Shown here piece after piece: positions 1-5,754 of a DNA stretch of 7,300 nucleotides (position 1 is the stretch's first letter; the number at the start of each line of letters is the position of its first letter). The translations under genes were made by a program, and so were the position numbers. Source of the DNA: an uncultured Collinsella sp. (GTDB lineage: Bacteria > Actinomycetota > Coriobacteriia > Coriobacteriales > Coriobacteriaceae). The notes beneath the pieces are model-generated. The model was not told the DNA's origin. It saw only the letters and a program-made list of their open reading frames with translations, and searched no databases. The stretch lies in contig UQYA01000088.1 in the NCBI GenBank assembly GCA_900545165.1, forward strand, positions 1 to 7,300. Direction: 5' to 3'.

Positions 1-858
1 CAGGATCTTAACGGCCATCTCGCCCGCGGCGTAGCCCAGGTCCTCATAGTTGATGGAGAGGGTGAACAGGCCGCCGGCCATGCACATACCCTCCTCGCCA
101 GTCACGAAGGGAAGCTTGTTTTCCTTGCAGATCTGGCCGACCTGCGAGGCACCCGCGGCGATGGTGTTGTCGGTGGGGGAGTACAGCGCGTCGACCTTGC
201 CCACGGCAGACTCGACGACGGACTGAATCTCGTTGGAGCTCGAGACGGTGAAGTCAGTGTACTCGAGGCCCAGCTTGTCGAGCTCCTTCTTGGCGGCCTT
301 GATCTGGACGTCGGAGTTGGACTCGGCGGTGCAGTAGAGCAGGCCGACCTTTTTAACGTCGGGCAGGACCTTCTGCATCATCTCGAGCTGCTCGGCGACC
401 GGGGTGAGGTCGGAAGCGCCCGTGACGTTGGTGCCGGGCTTGTCGTTGTCCTGGACCAGGCCGGAGGCGGCGTAGTCGGTGATGGCGCAGCCCACGATGG
501 GGATATCGGCCGTGGCGCCGGCGGCAGCCTGCGCGGCGGGCGTGGCGATGGCATAAATCAGGTTGACGTTGTCGCCCACAAACTTGTCAGCAATGGACTT
601 ACACGTGGACTGGTCGTTCTGGGCGTTCTTCTGGTCGATCTTGACCTTAAGGCCGCTCTCCTTGATGGCCTTGACAAAGCCGTCGTTGGCGGCATCGAGT
701 GCGGAGTGCTCGGTGAGCTGCAGAACGCCGATGGTGTAGTCGGAACCGGCGGCAGCAGAGCCGGAACCAGAGTTGCCGCCGCATCCGGCGAGCGGGGCGA
801 GCGCGAGCAGGCCGGCGGAGACCAGAAGGCTCCTGCGACTGATGGTGATGTCCTTCAT
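1..858 (-). CDS. ABC transporter substrate-binding lipoprotein (ABC_sub_bind / TrpX-like), C-terminus cut by window edge
   Basis: The first 286 residues are visible and the frame is still open at base 1. The N-terminus reads MKDITISRRSLLVSAGLL, then LALAPLAGC, so the lipobox is LAGC with lipidated Cys26. A Ser-rich linker follows. SRRSLL resembles a twin-arginine signal, so Tat export is possible. The mature part has the periplasmic-binding-protein pattern of the ABC_sub_bind family: YTIGVLQLTEHSALD near residues 41-55, ATPAAQAA near 106, IPIVGCAITDY near 119, VKKVGLLYCTAESNS near 148 and YSPTDNTIAAG near 206. Known members bind small ligands, in some cases aromatic amino acids, for an ABC importer with a permease and ATPase usually encoded next; those would lie left of the window. 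Members are usually about 320-340 aa, so roughly 40-50 residues are missing. The ATG has a GGGGG Shine-Dalgarno 7 nt upstream. The ligand cannot be read from the sequence. Confidence 0.9.
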   Translation of the reverse strand, partial: MKDITISRRSLLVSAGLLALAPLAGCGGNSGSGSAAAGSDYTIGVLQLTEHSALDAANDGFVKAIKESGLKVKIDQKNAQNDQSTCKSIADKFVGDNVNLIYAIATPAAQAAAGATADIPIVGCAITDYAASGLVQDNDKPGTNVTGASDLTPVAEQLEMMQKVLPDVKKVGLLYCTAESNSDVQIKAAKKELDKLGLEYTDFTVSSSNEIQSVVESAVGKVDALYSPTDNTIAAGASQVGQICKENKLPFVTGEEGMCMAGGLFTLSINYEDLGYAAGEMAVKIL

Positions 859-874
859 ATCATTACCCCCAGTA

Positions 875-946
875 TAAAAATGGCTGGAAACACTGCACTG
901 GGACAAAGTGCAAGTGGAACTATAGTAGCGCTGATGTCCATTTTTA
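875..946. repeat. Nested inverted repeats upstream of the substrate-binding protein gene
   Basis: An outer perfect 9-bp inverted repeat, TAAAAATGG (875-883) and CCATTTTTA (938-946), encloses an inner one, CACTGCACT (891-899) and AGTGCAAGTG (907-916). The inner repeat pairs over 9 bp with one bulged base and a 7-nt loop. The pair straddles the candidate promoter and start site. It could be operator sites or RNA structure in the leader; the sequence does not decide between them. Confidence 0.6.
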
Positions 947-949
947 CAA
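922..949 (-). promoter_or_regulatory. Candidate promoter of the substrate-binding protein gene
   Basis: On the minus strand TTGTAA (949-944) is followed after 16 bp by TACTAT (927-922). Each hexamer matches consensus at 4 of 6 positions. TATAGT (924-919) at 19 bp is an alternative -10. A start near 915 would give a leader of about 57 nt, beginning inside the hairpin at 891-916. No terminator is visible after the upstream regulator gene, so read-through from it is also possible. Confidence 0.4.
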
Positions 950-1018
950 CAGCCTGGCGGGTTTTTTAATACAGAATCGGATGGGCGGTACGGGTAGTCG
1001 AATAGGCGGCGGAGGGTC

Positions 1019-1807
1019 TTATGCGGCGGAGGAGGCGTCGTCCTCCTCGTCGAGGGCGGCGAAGAGCTTCTTGCCGTCGAGCAGGCGCGTGCTGACGTTT
1101 CTCATACGGGCGATCTCGACGGTGCGCAGCGTGTCATCGGCGCCTCGGGCGTCATAGACCGTTCCCAGCAAATAAGAGATGCCATCGCGCTGCCTGATGG
1201 CAAAGGGACGGAGTGTCATCCGTGCTGCTTCGGTTTCGCCACGCGTCGTGACGCTCGAAATATCAAAACTCACCGTGGTTCCGTGGTCGATGGCCTGCTC
1301 GACGAGCTCGCACGTGTCGATGCGCTTGATGGGCGTGCGTGTTGCCTTGGTAGCCTTGCTGACTGCGCTCGGAACGGGTTCGGGTGTATCGAGGTAGCCG
1401 CGAACGTCGGCACTCGCCATGGCAACTAAGTGCTGCGCCATGCTCTTGCGGATAGCGATAGGCGTGGAGCGGTTGCGCATGACCATACCGTGGAGCCGGA
1501 TGATCTCTTCGTCGGCGAGCGGACGGGTAAGAAGTTTGTAGCCCACGCCGCGTTTGTACTCAATTTCGTATCCGGCATGGCGAAGCGCGGAGATGGCGGT
1601 GTAGATGCTGCGCCGCGCCGCCGAGATGGGCATGCGGGCGGGGTCGTCGGGATGGGCGAGGCGCCGGATCAACTCATCGGAAAGCATGGCCTTGTCCTCG
1701 CCAGTGTTTTCGCTTAATAGTTGCAGGATGCGAACGGCGCGATAGGCTGCCATCGAGGCGGCGCCTCTCGTCGTGGTGTCGTAGGTTTCAACAGCGGCTT
1801 CGGTCAT
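1019..1807 (-). CDS. WYL-domain transcriptional regulator with N-terminal helix-turn-helix
   Basis: This is a 262-aa protein. Residues about 22-95 form a winged-helix-like DNA-binding region: YRAVRILQLLSE, then SARRSIYTAISALRHAGYEI and the wing KRGVGYKL. Residues about 163-245 match a WYL domain, with LRPFAIRQRDGISYLLG around 199-215 (SYL in place of WYL) and the closing VEIARMRNV around 230-238, equivalent to the usual FRLDRI-type segment. WYL domains bind small ligands or nucleic acid and control transcription; the ligand here is unknown. I chose ATG 1807 because AAGGA lies 10 nt upstream. The GTG at 1816 in the same frame sits only 1-2 nt from that Shine-Dalgarno and is less likely. It lies 160 bp upstream of the binding-protein gene on the same strand, so it is a candidate regulator of that transporter or of itself. 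The last 11 residues are acidic and Ala/Ser-rich. Confidence 0.85.
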   Translation of the reverse strand: MTEAAVETYDTTTRGAASMAAYRAVRILQLLSENTGEDKAMLSDELIRRLAHPDDPARMPISAARRSIYTAISALRHAGYEIEYKRGVGYKLLTRPLADEEIIRLHGMVMRNRSTPIAIRKSMAQHLVAMASADVRGYLDTPEPVPSAVSKATKATRTPIKRIDTCELVEQAIDHGTTVSFDISSVTTRGETEAARMTLRPFAIRQRDGISYLLGTVYDARGADDTLRTVEIARMRNVSTRLLDGKKLFAALDEEDDASSAA

Positions 1808-1924
1808 CGTGCCCACGTCCTTTCCGTTTTGGGTGGCGACGGTATGGAGCCTAGGACGCGGGGCTTTCCCAGGGGCGCAGGGCGCTCTGGGCGGTCGGTA
1901 GTCGTCGGCAAACGGCGGGTCGAG

Positions 1925-1987
1925 TTTTCAACAGCCCTGCTCAACTGACCAAAAACTTGCCAAAAGCTTGACGGATGCTGTTGAAAA
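1925..1987. repeat. 11-bp perfect inverted repeat upstream of the WYL regulator gene
   Basis: TTTTCAACAGC (1925-1935) and GCTGTTGAAAA (1977-1987) are perfect reverse complements separated by 41 bp. The right arm overlaps the T-run of the asnS terminator. A near copy, GCTGTTGTAAAA on the minus strand (953-942), lies upstream of the binding-protein gene. These may be binding sites for the WYL regulator (inference). Confidence 0.55.
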
Positions 1988-2019
1988 AAGCGCCTCTCGA
2001 CCGATGTCGAGAGGCGCTT
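1984..2019 (-). terminator. Rho-independent terminator of asnS
   Basis: A perfect 14-bp stem, AAGCGCCTCTCGAC (1988-2001) with GTCGAGAGGCGCTT (2006-2019), has a 4-nt loop and is followed on the minus strand by a run of six T (1989-1984, the first two pairing in the stem). It lies 46 bp after the asnS stop codon and separates asnS from the WYL regulator gene. Confidence 0.93.
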
Positions 2020-2065
2020 GTGCGATGAGCGTTGGCGTGTGGCGACGCGAGCTAGTGTCCGACGA

Positions 2066-3469
2066 TTAGAAGTCGGCGTTGCCCACGGTGCGCGGGTGCG
2101 GCAGGACGTCGCGGATGTTGCCCACGCCGGTCAGATACATGACCAAGCGCTCGAAGCCCAGACCGTAGCCGGCGTGCTTGCAGGAACCGTAGCGGCGCAG
2201 GTCAAGGTAGTACTTGTACTGCTCGGGATTCATGCCCAGGTCCTTGATGCGGGCCTCGAGCAGATCCAGGCGCTCCTCGCGCTGGGAGCCGCCGATAATC
2301 TCGCCGATACCGGGAACCAGGCAGTCGGCGGCGGCGACGGTCTTGCCGTCTTCGTTCATGCGCATGTAGAACGCCTTGATCTCGGCCGGGTAGTCGGTCA
2401 CGAAGGTCGGGCGCTTAAAGTGCTCCTCGGTCAGGAAGCGCTCGTGCTCGGTCTGCAGGTCAATGCCCCAGCTCACGGGATAGTCAAACTTGTGACCGGC
2501 GGCGACGGCCTGCTCCAAGATTTCGACGGCCTCGGTATAGGTGACGCGGGCGAAGTCGGAGTTGGCGACATGGTCCAGGCGCTCGAGCAGACCCTTGTCC
2601 ACAAACTTGTTGAGCATATTGAGCTCGTCGGGGCAGGTCGCCATAACGTCCTTGAGGACGTACTTGAGCATGGCCTCGGCGTTATCCATGTAGTCGTTAA
2701 GGTCGGCAAAGGCCATCTCGGGCTCGATCATCCAAAACTCGGCGGCGTGGCGCGTGGTGTTGGAGTTCTCGGCACGGAAGGTGGGACCAAAGGTGTATAC
2801 GTCGCCAAAGGCCATGGCAAAGTTCTCGGCATTGAGCTGGCCGGACACGGTGAGGCTCGCATGCTTGCCAAAGAAGTCCTGGCTCCAGTCGACCTCGCCG
2901 GACTCGGTGAGGGGCGGATTTTTGGGGTCGAGCGTGGTCACGCGGAACATCTCGCCGGCGCCCTCGCAGTCACTCGTGGTGATGATGGGGGTGTTGACGT
3001 AGACAAAGCCCTGCTCCTGGAAGAAGCGGTGGATGGCGGCAGCCGCGACAGAGCGGATGCGGAACACGGCGCGGAACAGGTTGGTGCGCGGGCGCAGATG
3101 CTGCTGGGTGCGCAGGAACTCGACGGTTGCGCGCTTCTTCTGCAGCGGGTAATCCGGGGCGCTCGTGCCCTCGACCTCGATGGAGGTGGCAGAAAGCTCG
3201 AAAGGCTGGGGCGCATCGGGGGTCAGCTTGACGGTGCCGGTGCAAATGACTGCGGCCGAGACGTTTTGATGGGCGATCTCGTCGTAGTTGTCGAGTGCCT
3301 CGCGGTTCATGACGACCTGCAGGTCGCGGAAGCAGCTGCCGTCGTTGAGCGTAACAAAGCCAAAGTTCTTCATGTCGCGGACGGACTTGACCCAGCCGGC
3401 GACGGTGACGGTCTGGCCGCCGAGCGACTCGGCATCGGCATAGAGCTGCGCGATTTTGGTGCGGTTCAC
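2066..3469 (-). CDS. asnS: Asparaginyl-tRNA synthetase (AsnRS)
   Basis: Cytoplasmic class IIb aminoacyl-tRNA synthetase that charges tRNA-Asn with asparagine using ATP. With the GTG start it is 467 aa, against 466 in E. coli. Residues about 20-105 are the OB-fold anticodon-binding domain (VTVAGWVKSVRDMKN, NDGSCFRDLQVV). The catalytic core shows motif 1 near 147-170 (HRFFQEQGFVYVNTP, Pro161), motif 2 near 229-250 (PTFRAENSNTTRHAAEFWM, Arg232) and motif 3 near 434-446 (GYGLGFERLVMYL, Arg441). GIGEIIGGSQREER (387-400) is typical of AsnRS and separates it from AspRS. GTG 3469 is preferred because GGGAGG ends 4 nt before it. The in-frame ATG codons at 3481 and 3505 have no Shine-Dalgarno, and the ATG at 3481 itself overlaps that ribosome site. 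The gene is monocistronic by its own promoter and terminator. No T-box leader fits in the roughly 40-nt 5' region. Confidence 0.97.
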   Translation of the reverse strand: MNRTKIAQLYADAESLGGQTVTVAGWVKSVRDMKNFGFVTLNDGSCFRDLQVVMNREALDNYDEIAHQNVSAAVICTGTVKLTPDAPQPFELSATSIEVEGTSAPDYPLQKKRATVEFLRTQQHLRPRTNLFRAVFRIRSVAAAAIHRFFQEQGFVYVNTPIITTSDCEGAGEMFRVTTLDPKNPPLTESGEVDWSQDFFGKHASLTVSGQLNAENFAMAFGDVYTFGPTFRAENSNTTRHAAEFWMIEPEMAFADLNDYMDNAEAMLKYVLKDVMATCPDELNMLNKFVDKGLLERLDHVANSDFARVTYTEAVEILEQAVAAGHKFDYPVSWGIDLQTEHERFLTEEHFKRPTFVTDYPAEIKAFYMRMNEDGKTVAAADCLVPGIGEIIGGSQREERLDLLEARIKDLGMNPEQYKYYLDLRRYGSCKHAGYGLGFERLVMYLTGVGNIRDVLPHPRTVGNADF

Positions 3470-3515
3470 GTATCCTCCCATAACGGTTGAATGATAGTTA
3501 TCCATACAGTTCGAT

Positions 3516-3524
3516 ATTCTAGCA
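3516..3524 (-). promoter_or_regulatory. Extended -10 promoter of asnS
   Basis: On the minus strand TGCTAGAAT (3524-3516) is an extended -10 element, TGn plus TAGAAT (5 of 6 matches). No good -35 hexamer is seen at 17 bp. A start near 3509 gives a leader of about 40 nt to the GTG and places the upstream ATG 3505 almost at the 5' end. Confidence 0.55.
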
Positions 3525-3576
3525 GCTCGGCTCATTTGGGCTATACAGATAAGGCATTGGCGGGATGGTTTTTCAA

Positions 3577-3613
3577 ACGAAAAGCGCCCGCGGCCAAATG
3601 GTCGCGGGCGCTT
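3577..3613 (-). terminator. Rho-independent terminator of the PTS EIIA gene
   Basis: A GC-rich stem, AAGCGCCCGCG (3582-3592) pairing with CGCGGGCGCTT (3603-3613), is 11 bp and perfect. It can extend inward by two pairs past one mismatch. TTTTCG follows on the minus strand. It lies 37 bp after the EIIA stop codon and before the asnS promoter, so the two genes are separate units. Confidence 0.88.
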
Positions 3614-3650
3614 GACGAGGTGCCTTTTGGCTGTATGGCGCGGGGCCTGG

Positions 3651-4214
3651 CTACTTGGTCTTTGCAACCAGCAGCGGGTCGCCAAGCTTGACGAGCGGGT
3701 TGCCGCCGATAAGCGTTCCAGACTCGCCGACATGGTCGATGCTCTTAAGACGATCGAGCTCGGAGACGATGACGGTCACGATGTCCTCGTGACCAGCGGC
3801 CTTAATGGCCTCGCGATCGAAGCTGATGAGCGGCTGGCCTGCCTTGACCACATCGCCCATCTCGACAAAGCGGGCAAAACCCTTGCCGTTCATTTCCACG
3901 GTGCCCAGGCCGACATGGATAAACACGCGAAGACCGTCCTCGGTGATCATGCCAATGGAGTGGTTGGTGACAGTGGTGGCGCCGATGCGGCCGTTGGCGG
4001 GCGCATAGATGGTGCCGGTAATGGGCTCGATGCCATAGCCCTGGCCAAGCATGCCCGAGGCGATCGTCTCGTCGGGAACCTCGTCCAGGTTGACGAGCAC
4101 GCCGTTGACGGGGGCGTAGATGACGCCTTCGCGGGTAGCGAAGCTTGCTGCGGGCGGAACGGACGCCTCGCCGGTCGAGGTGAAGGTGGACTTAAGCGAA
4201 TCGAGCAGACCCAT
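3651..4214 (-). CDS. crr: PTS glucose-type EIIA protein, stand-alone
   Basis: A 187-aa single-domain EIIA-Glc family protein, slightly longer than E. coli Crr (169 aa) through an N-terminal Ser/Ala-rich segment. It carries phosphate from HPr to a glucose-family EIIB and can act as a regulator in some bacteria. The fold motifs are clear: IYAPVNGVLVNLDEVPDE (about 32-49), GYGIEPITGTIYAPANG (59-75), TNHSIGM (83-89) with His85, and VFIHVGLGTVEMNGKGF (97-113) with His100. The two histidines are 15 residues apart, as are His75 and the phosphorylated His90 of E. coli. KAGQPLISFD near 124 is also typical. ATG 4214 is chosen because GGAGG lies 5 nt upstream; the open frame extends further to 4295 without a ribosome site. 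No EIIB/EIIC partner is adjacent, so it must serve permeases encoded elsewhere. The symbol crr is by family and not a proven orthologue. Confidence 0.93.
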   Translation of the reverse strand: MGLLDSLKSTFTSTGEASVPPAASFATREGVIYAPVNGVLVNLDEVPDETIASGMLGQGYGIEPITGTIYAPANGRIGATTVTNHSIGMITEDGLRVFIHVGLGTVEMNGKGFARFVEMGDVVKAGQPLISFDREAIKAAGHEDIVTVIVSELDRLKSIDHVGESGTLIGGNPLVKLGDPLLVAKTK

Positions 4215-4258
4215 AGTTGCCTCCAACTTAAATAGGCGCATATCGCGCGTTTGGTTTG

Positions 4259-4286
4259 CCGGAAACATTTCACATGTGTTTCGCGG
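4259..4286. repeat. Inverted repeat in the EIIA gene leader
   Basis: GAAACA (4262-4267) and TGTTTC (4277-4282) are perfect inverted arms flanked by CCG and GCGG, giving near-symmetry over 28 bp. The centre contains the 8-bp palindrome CACATGTG (4271-4278). It lies between the candidate start site near 4296 and the start codon, so it could be an operator or a leader hairpin. It does not match a catabolite-response element that I can recognise. Confidence 0.5.
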
Positions 4287-4302
4287 CTTGGTCAACGCCC
4301 CT

Positions 4303-4331
4303 ATTCTACGCTGCTCAACGATACCTCTGAA
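4303..4331 (-). promoter_or_regulatory. Candidate promoter of the PTS EIIA gene
   Basis: On the minus strand TTCAGA (4331-4326, 4 of 6 matches) and TAGAAT (4308-4303, 5 of 6 matches) are 17 bp apart. A start near 4296 gives a leader of about 80 nt containing the inverted repeat at 4259-4286. Confidence 0.55.
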
Positions 4332-4342
4332 CTGGGATTATG

Positions 4343-4352
4343 TGATATATCA
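4343..4352. promoter_or_regulatory. Palindrome in the divergent EIIA-hydrolase region
   Basis: TGATATATCA is a perfect 10-bp palindrome. It lies at the right end of a wider dyad, AACTG (4330-4334) and CAGTT (4351-4355). It sits just upstream of the EIIA promoter and about 60 bp upstream of the hydrolase promoter. This is a plausible regulator site, but no known factor is recognised. Confidence 0.35.
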
Positions 4353-4410
4353 GTTGAAGGGAAACTTATTGCCGGAGTGTTTCTGCGCCACGGGTTCAAG
4401 TGGGGTACGC

Positions 4411-4438
4411 TTGAAGGCGAAAAACAAGGGCGCATAAT
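4411..4438 (+). promoter_or_regulatory. Candidate promoter of the alpha/beta hydrolase gene
   Basis: TTGAAG (4411-4416) and CATAAT (4433-4438) are 16 bp apart, matching consensus at 4 and 5 of 6 positions. The expected start near 4445 would leave a very short leader beginning at the GAAGGGAG ribosome site, which lowers confidence. Confidence 0.4.
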
Positions 4439-4457
4439 TTGCGCGAAGGGAGCACAT

Positions 4458-5357
4458 ATGATTGTCGAGAACCATGCGCTGTGGGGCGAGGAGCCGACCG
4501 AGGATTATCCGGCGACGTTTACGTATTTGGGTGCCGAGCCGTTGCCCGATAAACCGAATGGCCGCCGCCCCGCGGTGATTATCTGTGGCGGAGGTGCGTT
4601 TACGCATATCGCTCCGCATGAGCAGGATCCTGTGGCGTTTGCGTTTTTGGATCACGGTTACCAGGCCTTTGTGCTCAACTATGTCACGAGTTCTACAGGT
4701 GACGTGAGCTTTCCGCACCCCCAGGCAGATCTTGCCAAGATGGTCGCCACGGTGCGCGCCAACGCCGACGAGTGGCATGTCGATCCTAAGCGCGTGTGCG
4801 TCGTGGGCTTTTCTGCTGGCGGCATGATTTGCGCCTCGCTGGCAACACAGTGGAAGACCGGCCCCTTTGCGGCACTTGCCGGGGCGCGTCCGGACGACAT
4901 TCGTCCCGATGCCGTGGTGCTGGGCTATCCATTGCTCGACTTTGCCTATGTGCGCGACATGCAGACGCGCGATCCGCGCATTGACTTGCGTGTGCCCAAG
5001 ACGGGCGGCAAGACGGGGCGCGATTTGCTCAACGACTACCTGTCGATGGTGACGGGCGGCGAGGCAACTGACGAGCATCTGGCCGACATCTGCCCCACCA
5101 CGCATGTTTCGCGTCAGATGCCACCGACCTTTGTGTGGGGCGTGTCCGACGACAAGACGGCGCCGATCGCGCAGGTCTACCCGTTTGCGCAGCGCATGGC
5201 CGAGGAGGGCGTTGCATGCGAGATGCACGTCTTCGACCAGGGTGGTCACGGCCTTTCGCTCGGCAACGCCAACACCGCGGTCGACAACGAGGACAAGCAG
5301 GTTTCCGTCCGTCCCTGGATCCGCCTGGCCTTCCGCTTCCTCGAGCGCCATCTGTAA
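4458..5357 (+). CDS. Alpha/beta hydrolase, esterase-like (Aes / BD-FAE type)
   Basis: A 299-aa serine hydrolase with no signal peptide or membrane segment, so probably cytoplasmic. RPAVIICGGGAFTHIAPHE (37-55) is the oxyanion-hole strand and loop, a GGG variant of HGGG. VCVVGFSAGG (113-122) is the nucleophile elbow with Ser119. MPPTFVWGVSDDKTAP (221-236) supplies the acid (Asp231 or Asp232), and FDQGGHGLSL (259-268) supplies His264. This order and spacing fit acetyl-esterase and feruloyl-esterase-like members of the family, which remove acyl groups from small or sugar esters. The substrate cannot be named from sequence. ATG 4458 has AAGGGAG 5 nt upstream; the in-frame extension to 4251 runs through the EIIA promoter region and lacks a ribosome site. 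The gene stands alone, divergent from the PTS gene, with no carbohydrate enzyme beside it in the window. Confidence 0.9.
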   Translation: MIVENHALWGEEPTEDYPATFTYLGAEPLPDKPNGRRPAVIICGGGAFTHIAPHEQDPVAFAFLDHGYQAFVLNYVTSSTGDVSFPHPQADLAKMVATVRANADEWHVDPKRVCVVGFSAGGMICASLATQWKTGPFAALAGARPDDIRPDAVVLGYPLLDFAYVRDMQTRDPRIDLRVPKTGGKTGRDLLNDYLSMVTGGEATDEHLADICPTTHVSRQMPPTFVWGVSDDKTAPIAQVYPFAQRMAEEGVACEMHVFDQGGHGLSLGNANTAVDNEDKQVSVRPWIRLAFRFLERHL

Positions 5358-5383
5358 GAGTCCCGGCATCCAAGCCCTTCAAT

Positions 5384-5460
5384 AACTTGCGGTGAAATAG
5401 TTCCTATCTGGGGCATCAACCAGCCCATCCAGGAACTATTCCACCGCAACTTCGTTTTTG
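5384..5460 (+). repeat. Long inverted repeat after the hydrolase gene; possible terminator
   Basis: Bases 5384-5405 and 5431-5452 are reverse complements over 22 bp with two mismatches; the shared core is TTGCGGTG, one variable base, AATAGTTCCT. The 25-nt loop contains CTGG...CCAG. CGTTTTTG (5453-5460) follows on the plus strand, so it may end hydrolase transcription 26 bp after the stop codon. The length of the stem is unusual for a simple terminator. The arm segment GGAACTAT is close to GGAAACTAT in the hairpin array just downstream, which suggests one repeat family. Confidence 0.75.
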
Positions 5461-5470
5461 ATGCCCCGCC

Positions 5471-5671
5471 CGGAAACTGCGCCCCAGTTTTGCCTTTCAA
5501 GGTGGGACGCAGTTTCCCATAGGGCCTCGACTGGGAAAGCGCGTCCCGTTTCGAGCGGGGATTCCGGGATGCATTTTCCGTAAGAGGCCTGTTTGGGAAA
5601 CCATATCCCGTTTCGAGCCGGAATTCTGGGATGTAGTTTCCCCGAGAGGCCTCATCGGGAAACTATGGCCC
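5471..5671. repeat. Tandem array of 62-bp hairpin units (three clear units plus a degenerate half unit)
   Basis: Units start at 5504, 5566 and 5628, an exact 62-bp period. Each has a 15-bp left arm such as GGGACGCAGTTTCCC, a 14-bp loop centred on (A/G)GGCCT, a 15-bp right arm such as GGGAAAGCGCGTCCC, and an 18-bp spacer beginning GTTTCGAGC. The third unit ends after its right arm at 5671. One period upstream, CGGAAACTGCGCCCC (5471-5485) plus an 18-bp spacer is a decayed right half of a further unit. Arm pairing is 13, 10 and 12 of 15 in the three units. Because 62 is not a multiple of 3, the array does not encode a protein repeat. Its role is unknown: it may be a non-autonomous intergenic repeat, protein sites or structured RNA. 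I know of no named family that it matches. Confidence 0.9.
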
Positions 5672-5710
5672 TGAACTCTCCTGCCTGTCCCCATTGCGCC
5701 AATTTGCTGA

Positions 5711-5740
5711 TTGAACGTCGTTGTGTGTTCACGCTATCAT
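5711..5740 (+). promoter_or_regulatory. Candidate promoter of feoAB
   Basis: TTGAAC (5711-5716, 4 of 6 matches) and TATCAT (5735-5740, 5 of 6 matches) are 18 bp apart. The start would be near 5747, just before the tandem operator-like repeats. TAAAAT (5748-5753) is a second possible -10 without a convincing -35. Confidence 0.55.
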
Positions 5741-5754
5741 GTAAGTTTAAAATT

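Noticed and set aside
859..960. Riboswitch or T-box before the TrpX-like gene
   Set aside because: The leader is short and shows no T-box core or known aptamer motif, only simple inverted repeats.
948..967. Plus-strand terminator ending GGCGGGTTTTTT
   Set aside because: No matching upstream arm forms a stem, and no plus-strand gene precedes it.
1179..1948. Three plus-strand open frames of 72-95 aa (1179-1397, 1430-1717, 1721-1948)
   Set aside because: They are antisense to or overlap the WYL regulator gene, have no domains, and the regulator frame has clear HTH and WYL features.
2018..3490. 490-aa plus-strand open frame
   Set aside because: It is antisense to asnS throughout, has low-complexity Gly/Val/Leu/Ala composition and no recognisable domain. 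It is a GC-rich shadow frame.
3612..4235. 207-aa plus-strand open frame
   Set aside because: It is antisense to the PTS EIIA gene, whose active-site histidines and ribosome site are clear.
4350..5369. 339-aa minus-strand open frame
   Set aside because: It is antisense to the alpha/beta hydrolase, whose catalytic motifs are intact, and has no domain or ribosome site.
5246..5500. 84-aa minus-strand open frame
   Set aside because: It spans the hydrolase 3' end and the long inverted repeat, with no ribosome site and no recognisable motif.
5471..5671. CRISPR array
   Set aside because: The periodic part is conserved over the whole unit, including loop and spacer. There are no variable unique spacers and no cas genes.
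5497..5694. 65-aa minus-strand open frame in the hairpin array
   Set aside because: It is made of the 62-bp repeat, which changes frame each unit, so the peptide shows no consistent repeat. It has no ribosome site or domain.
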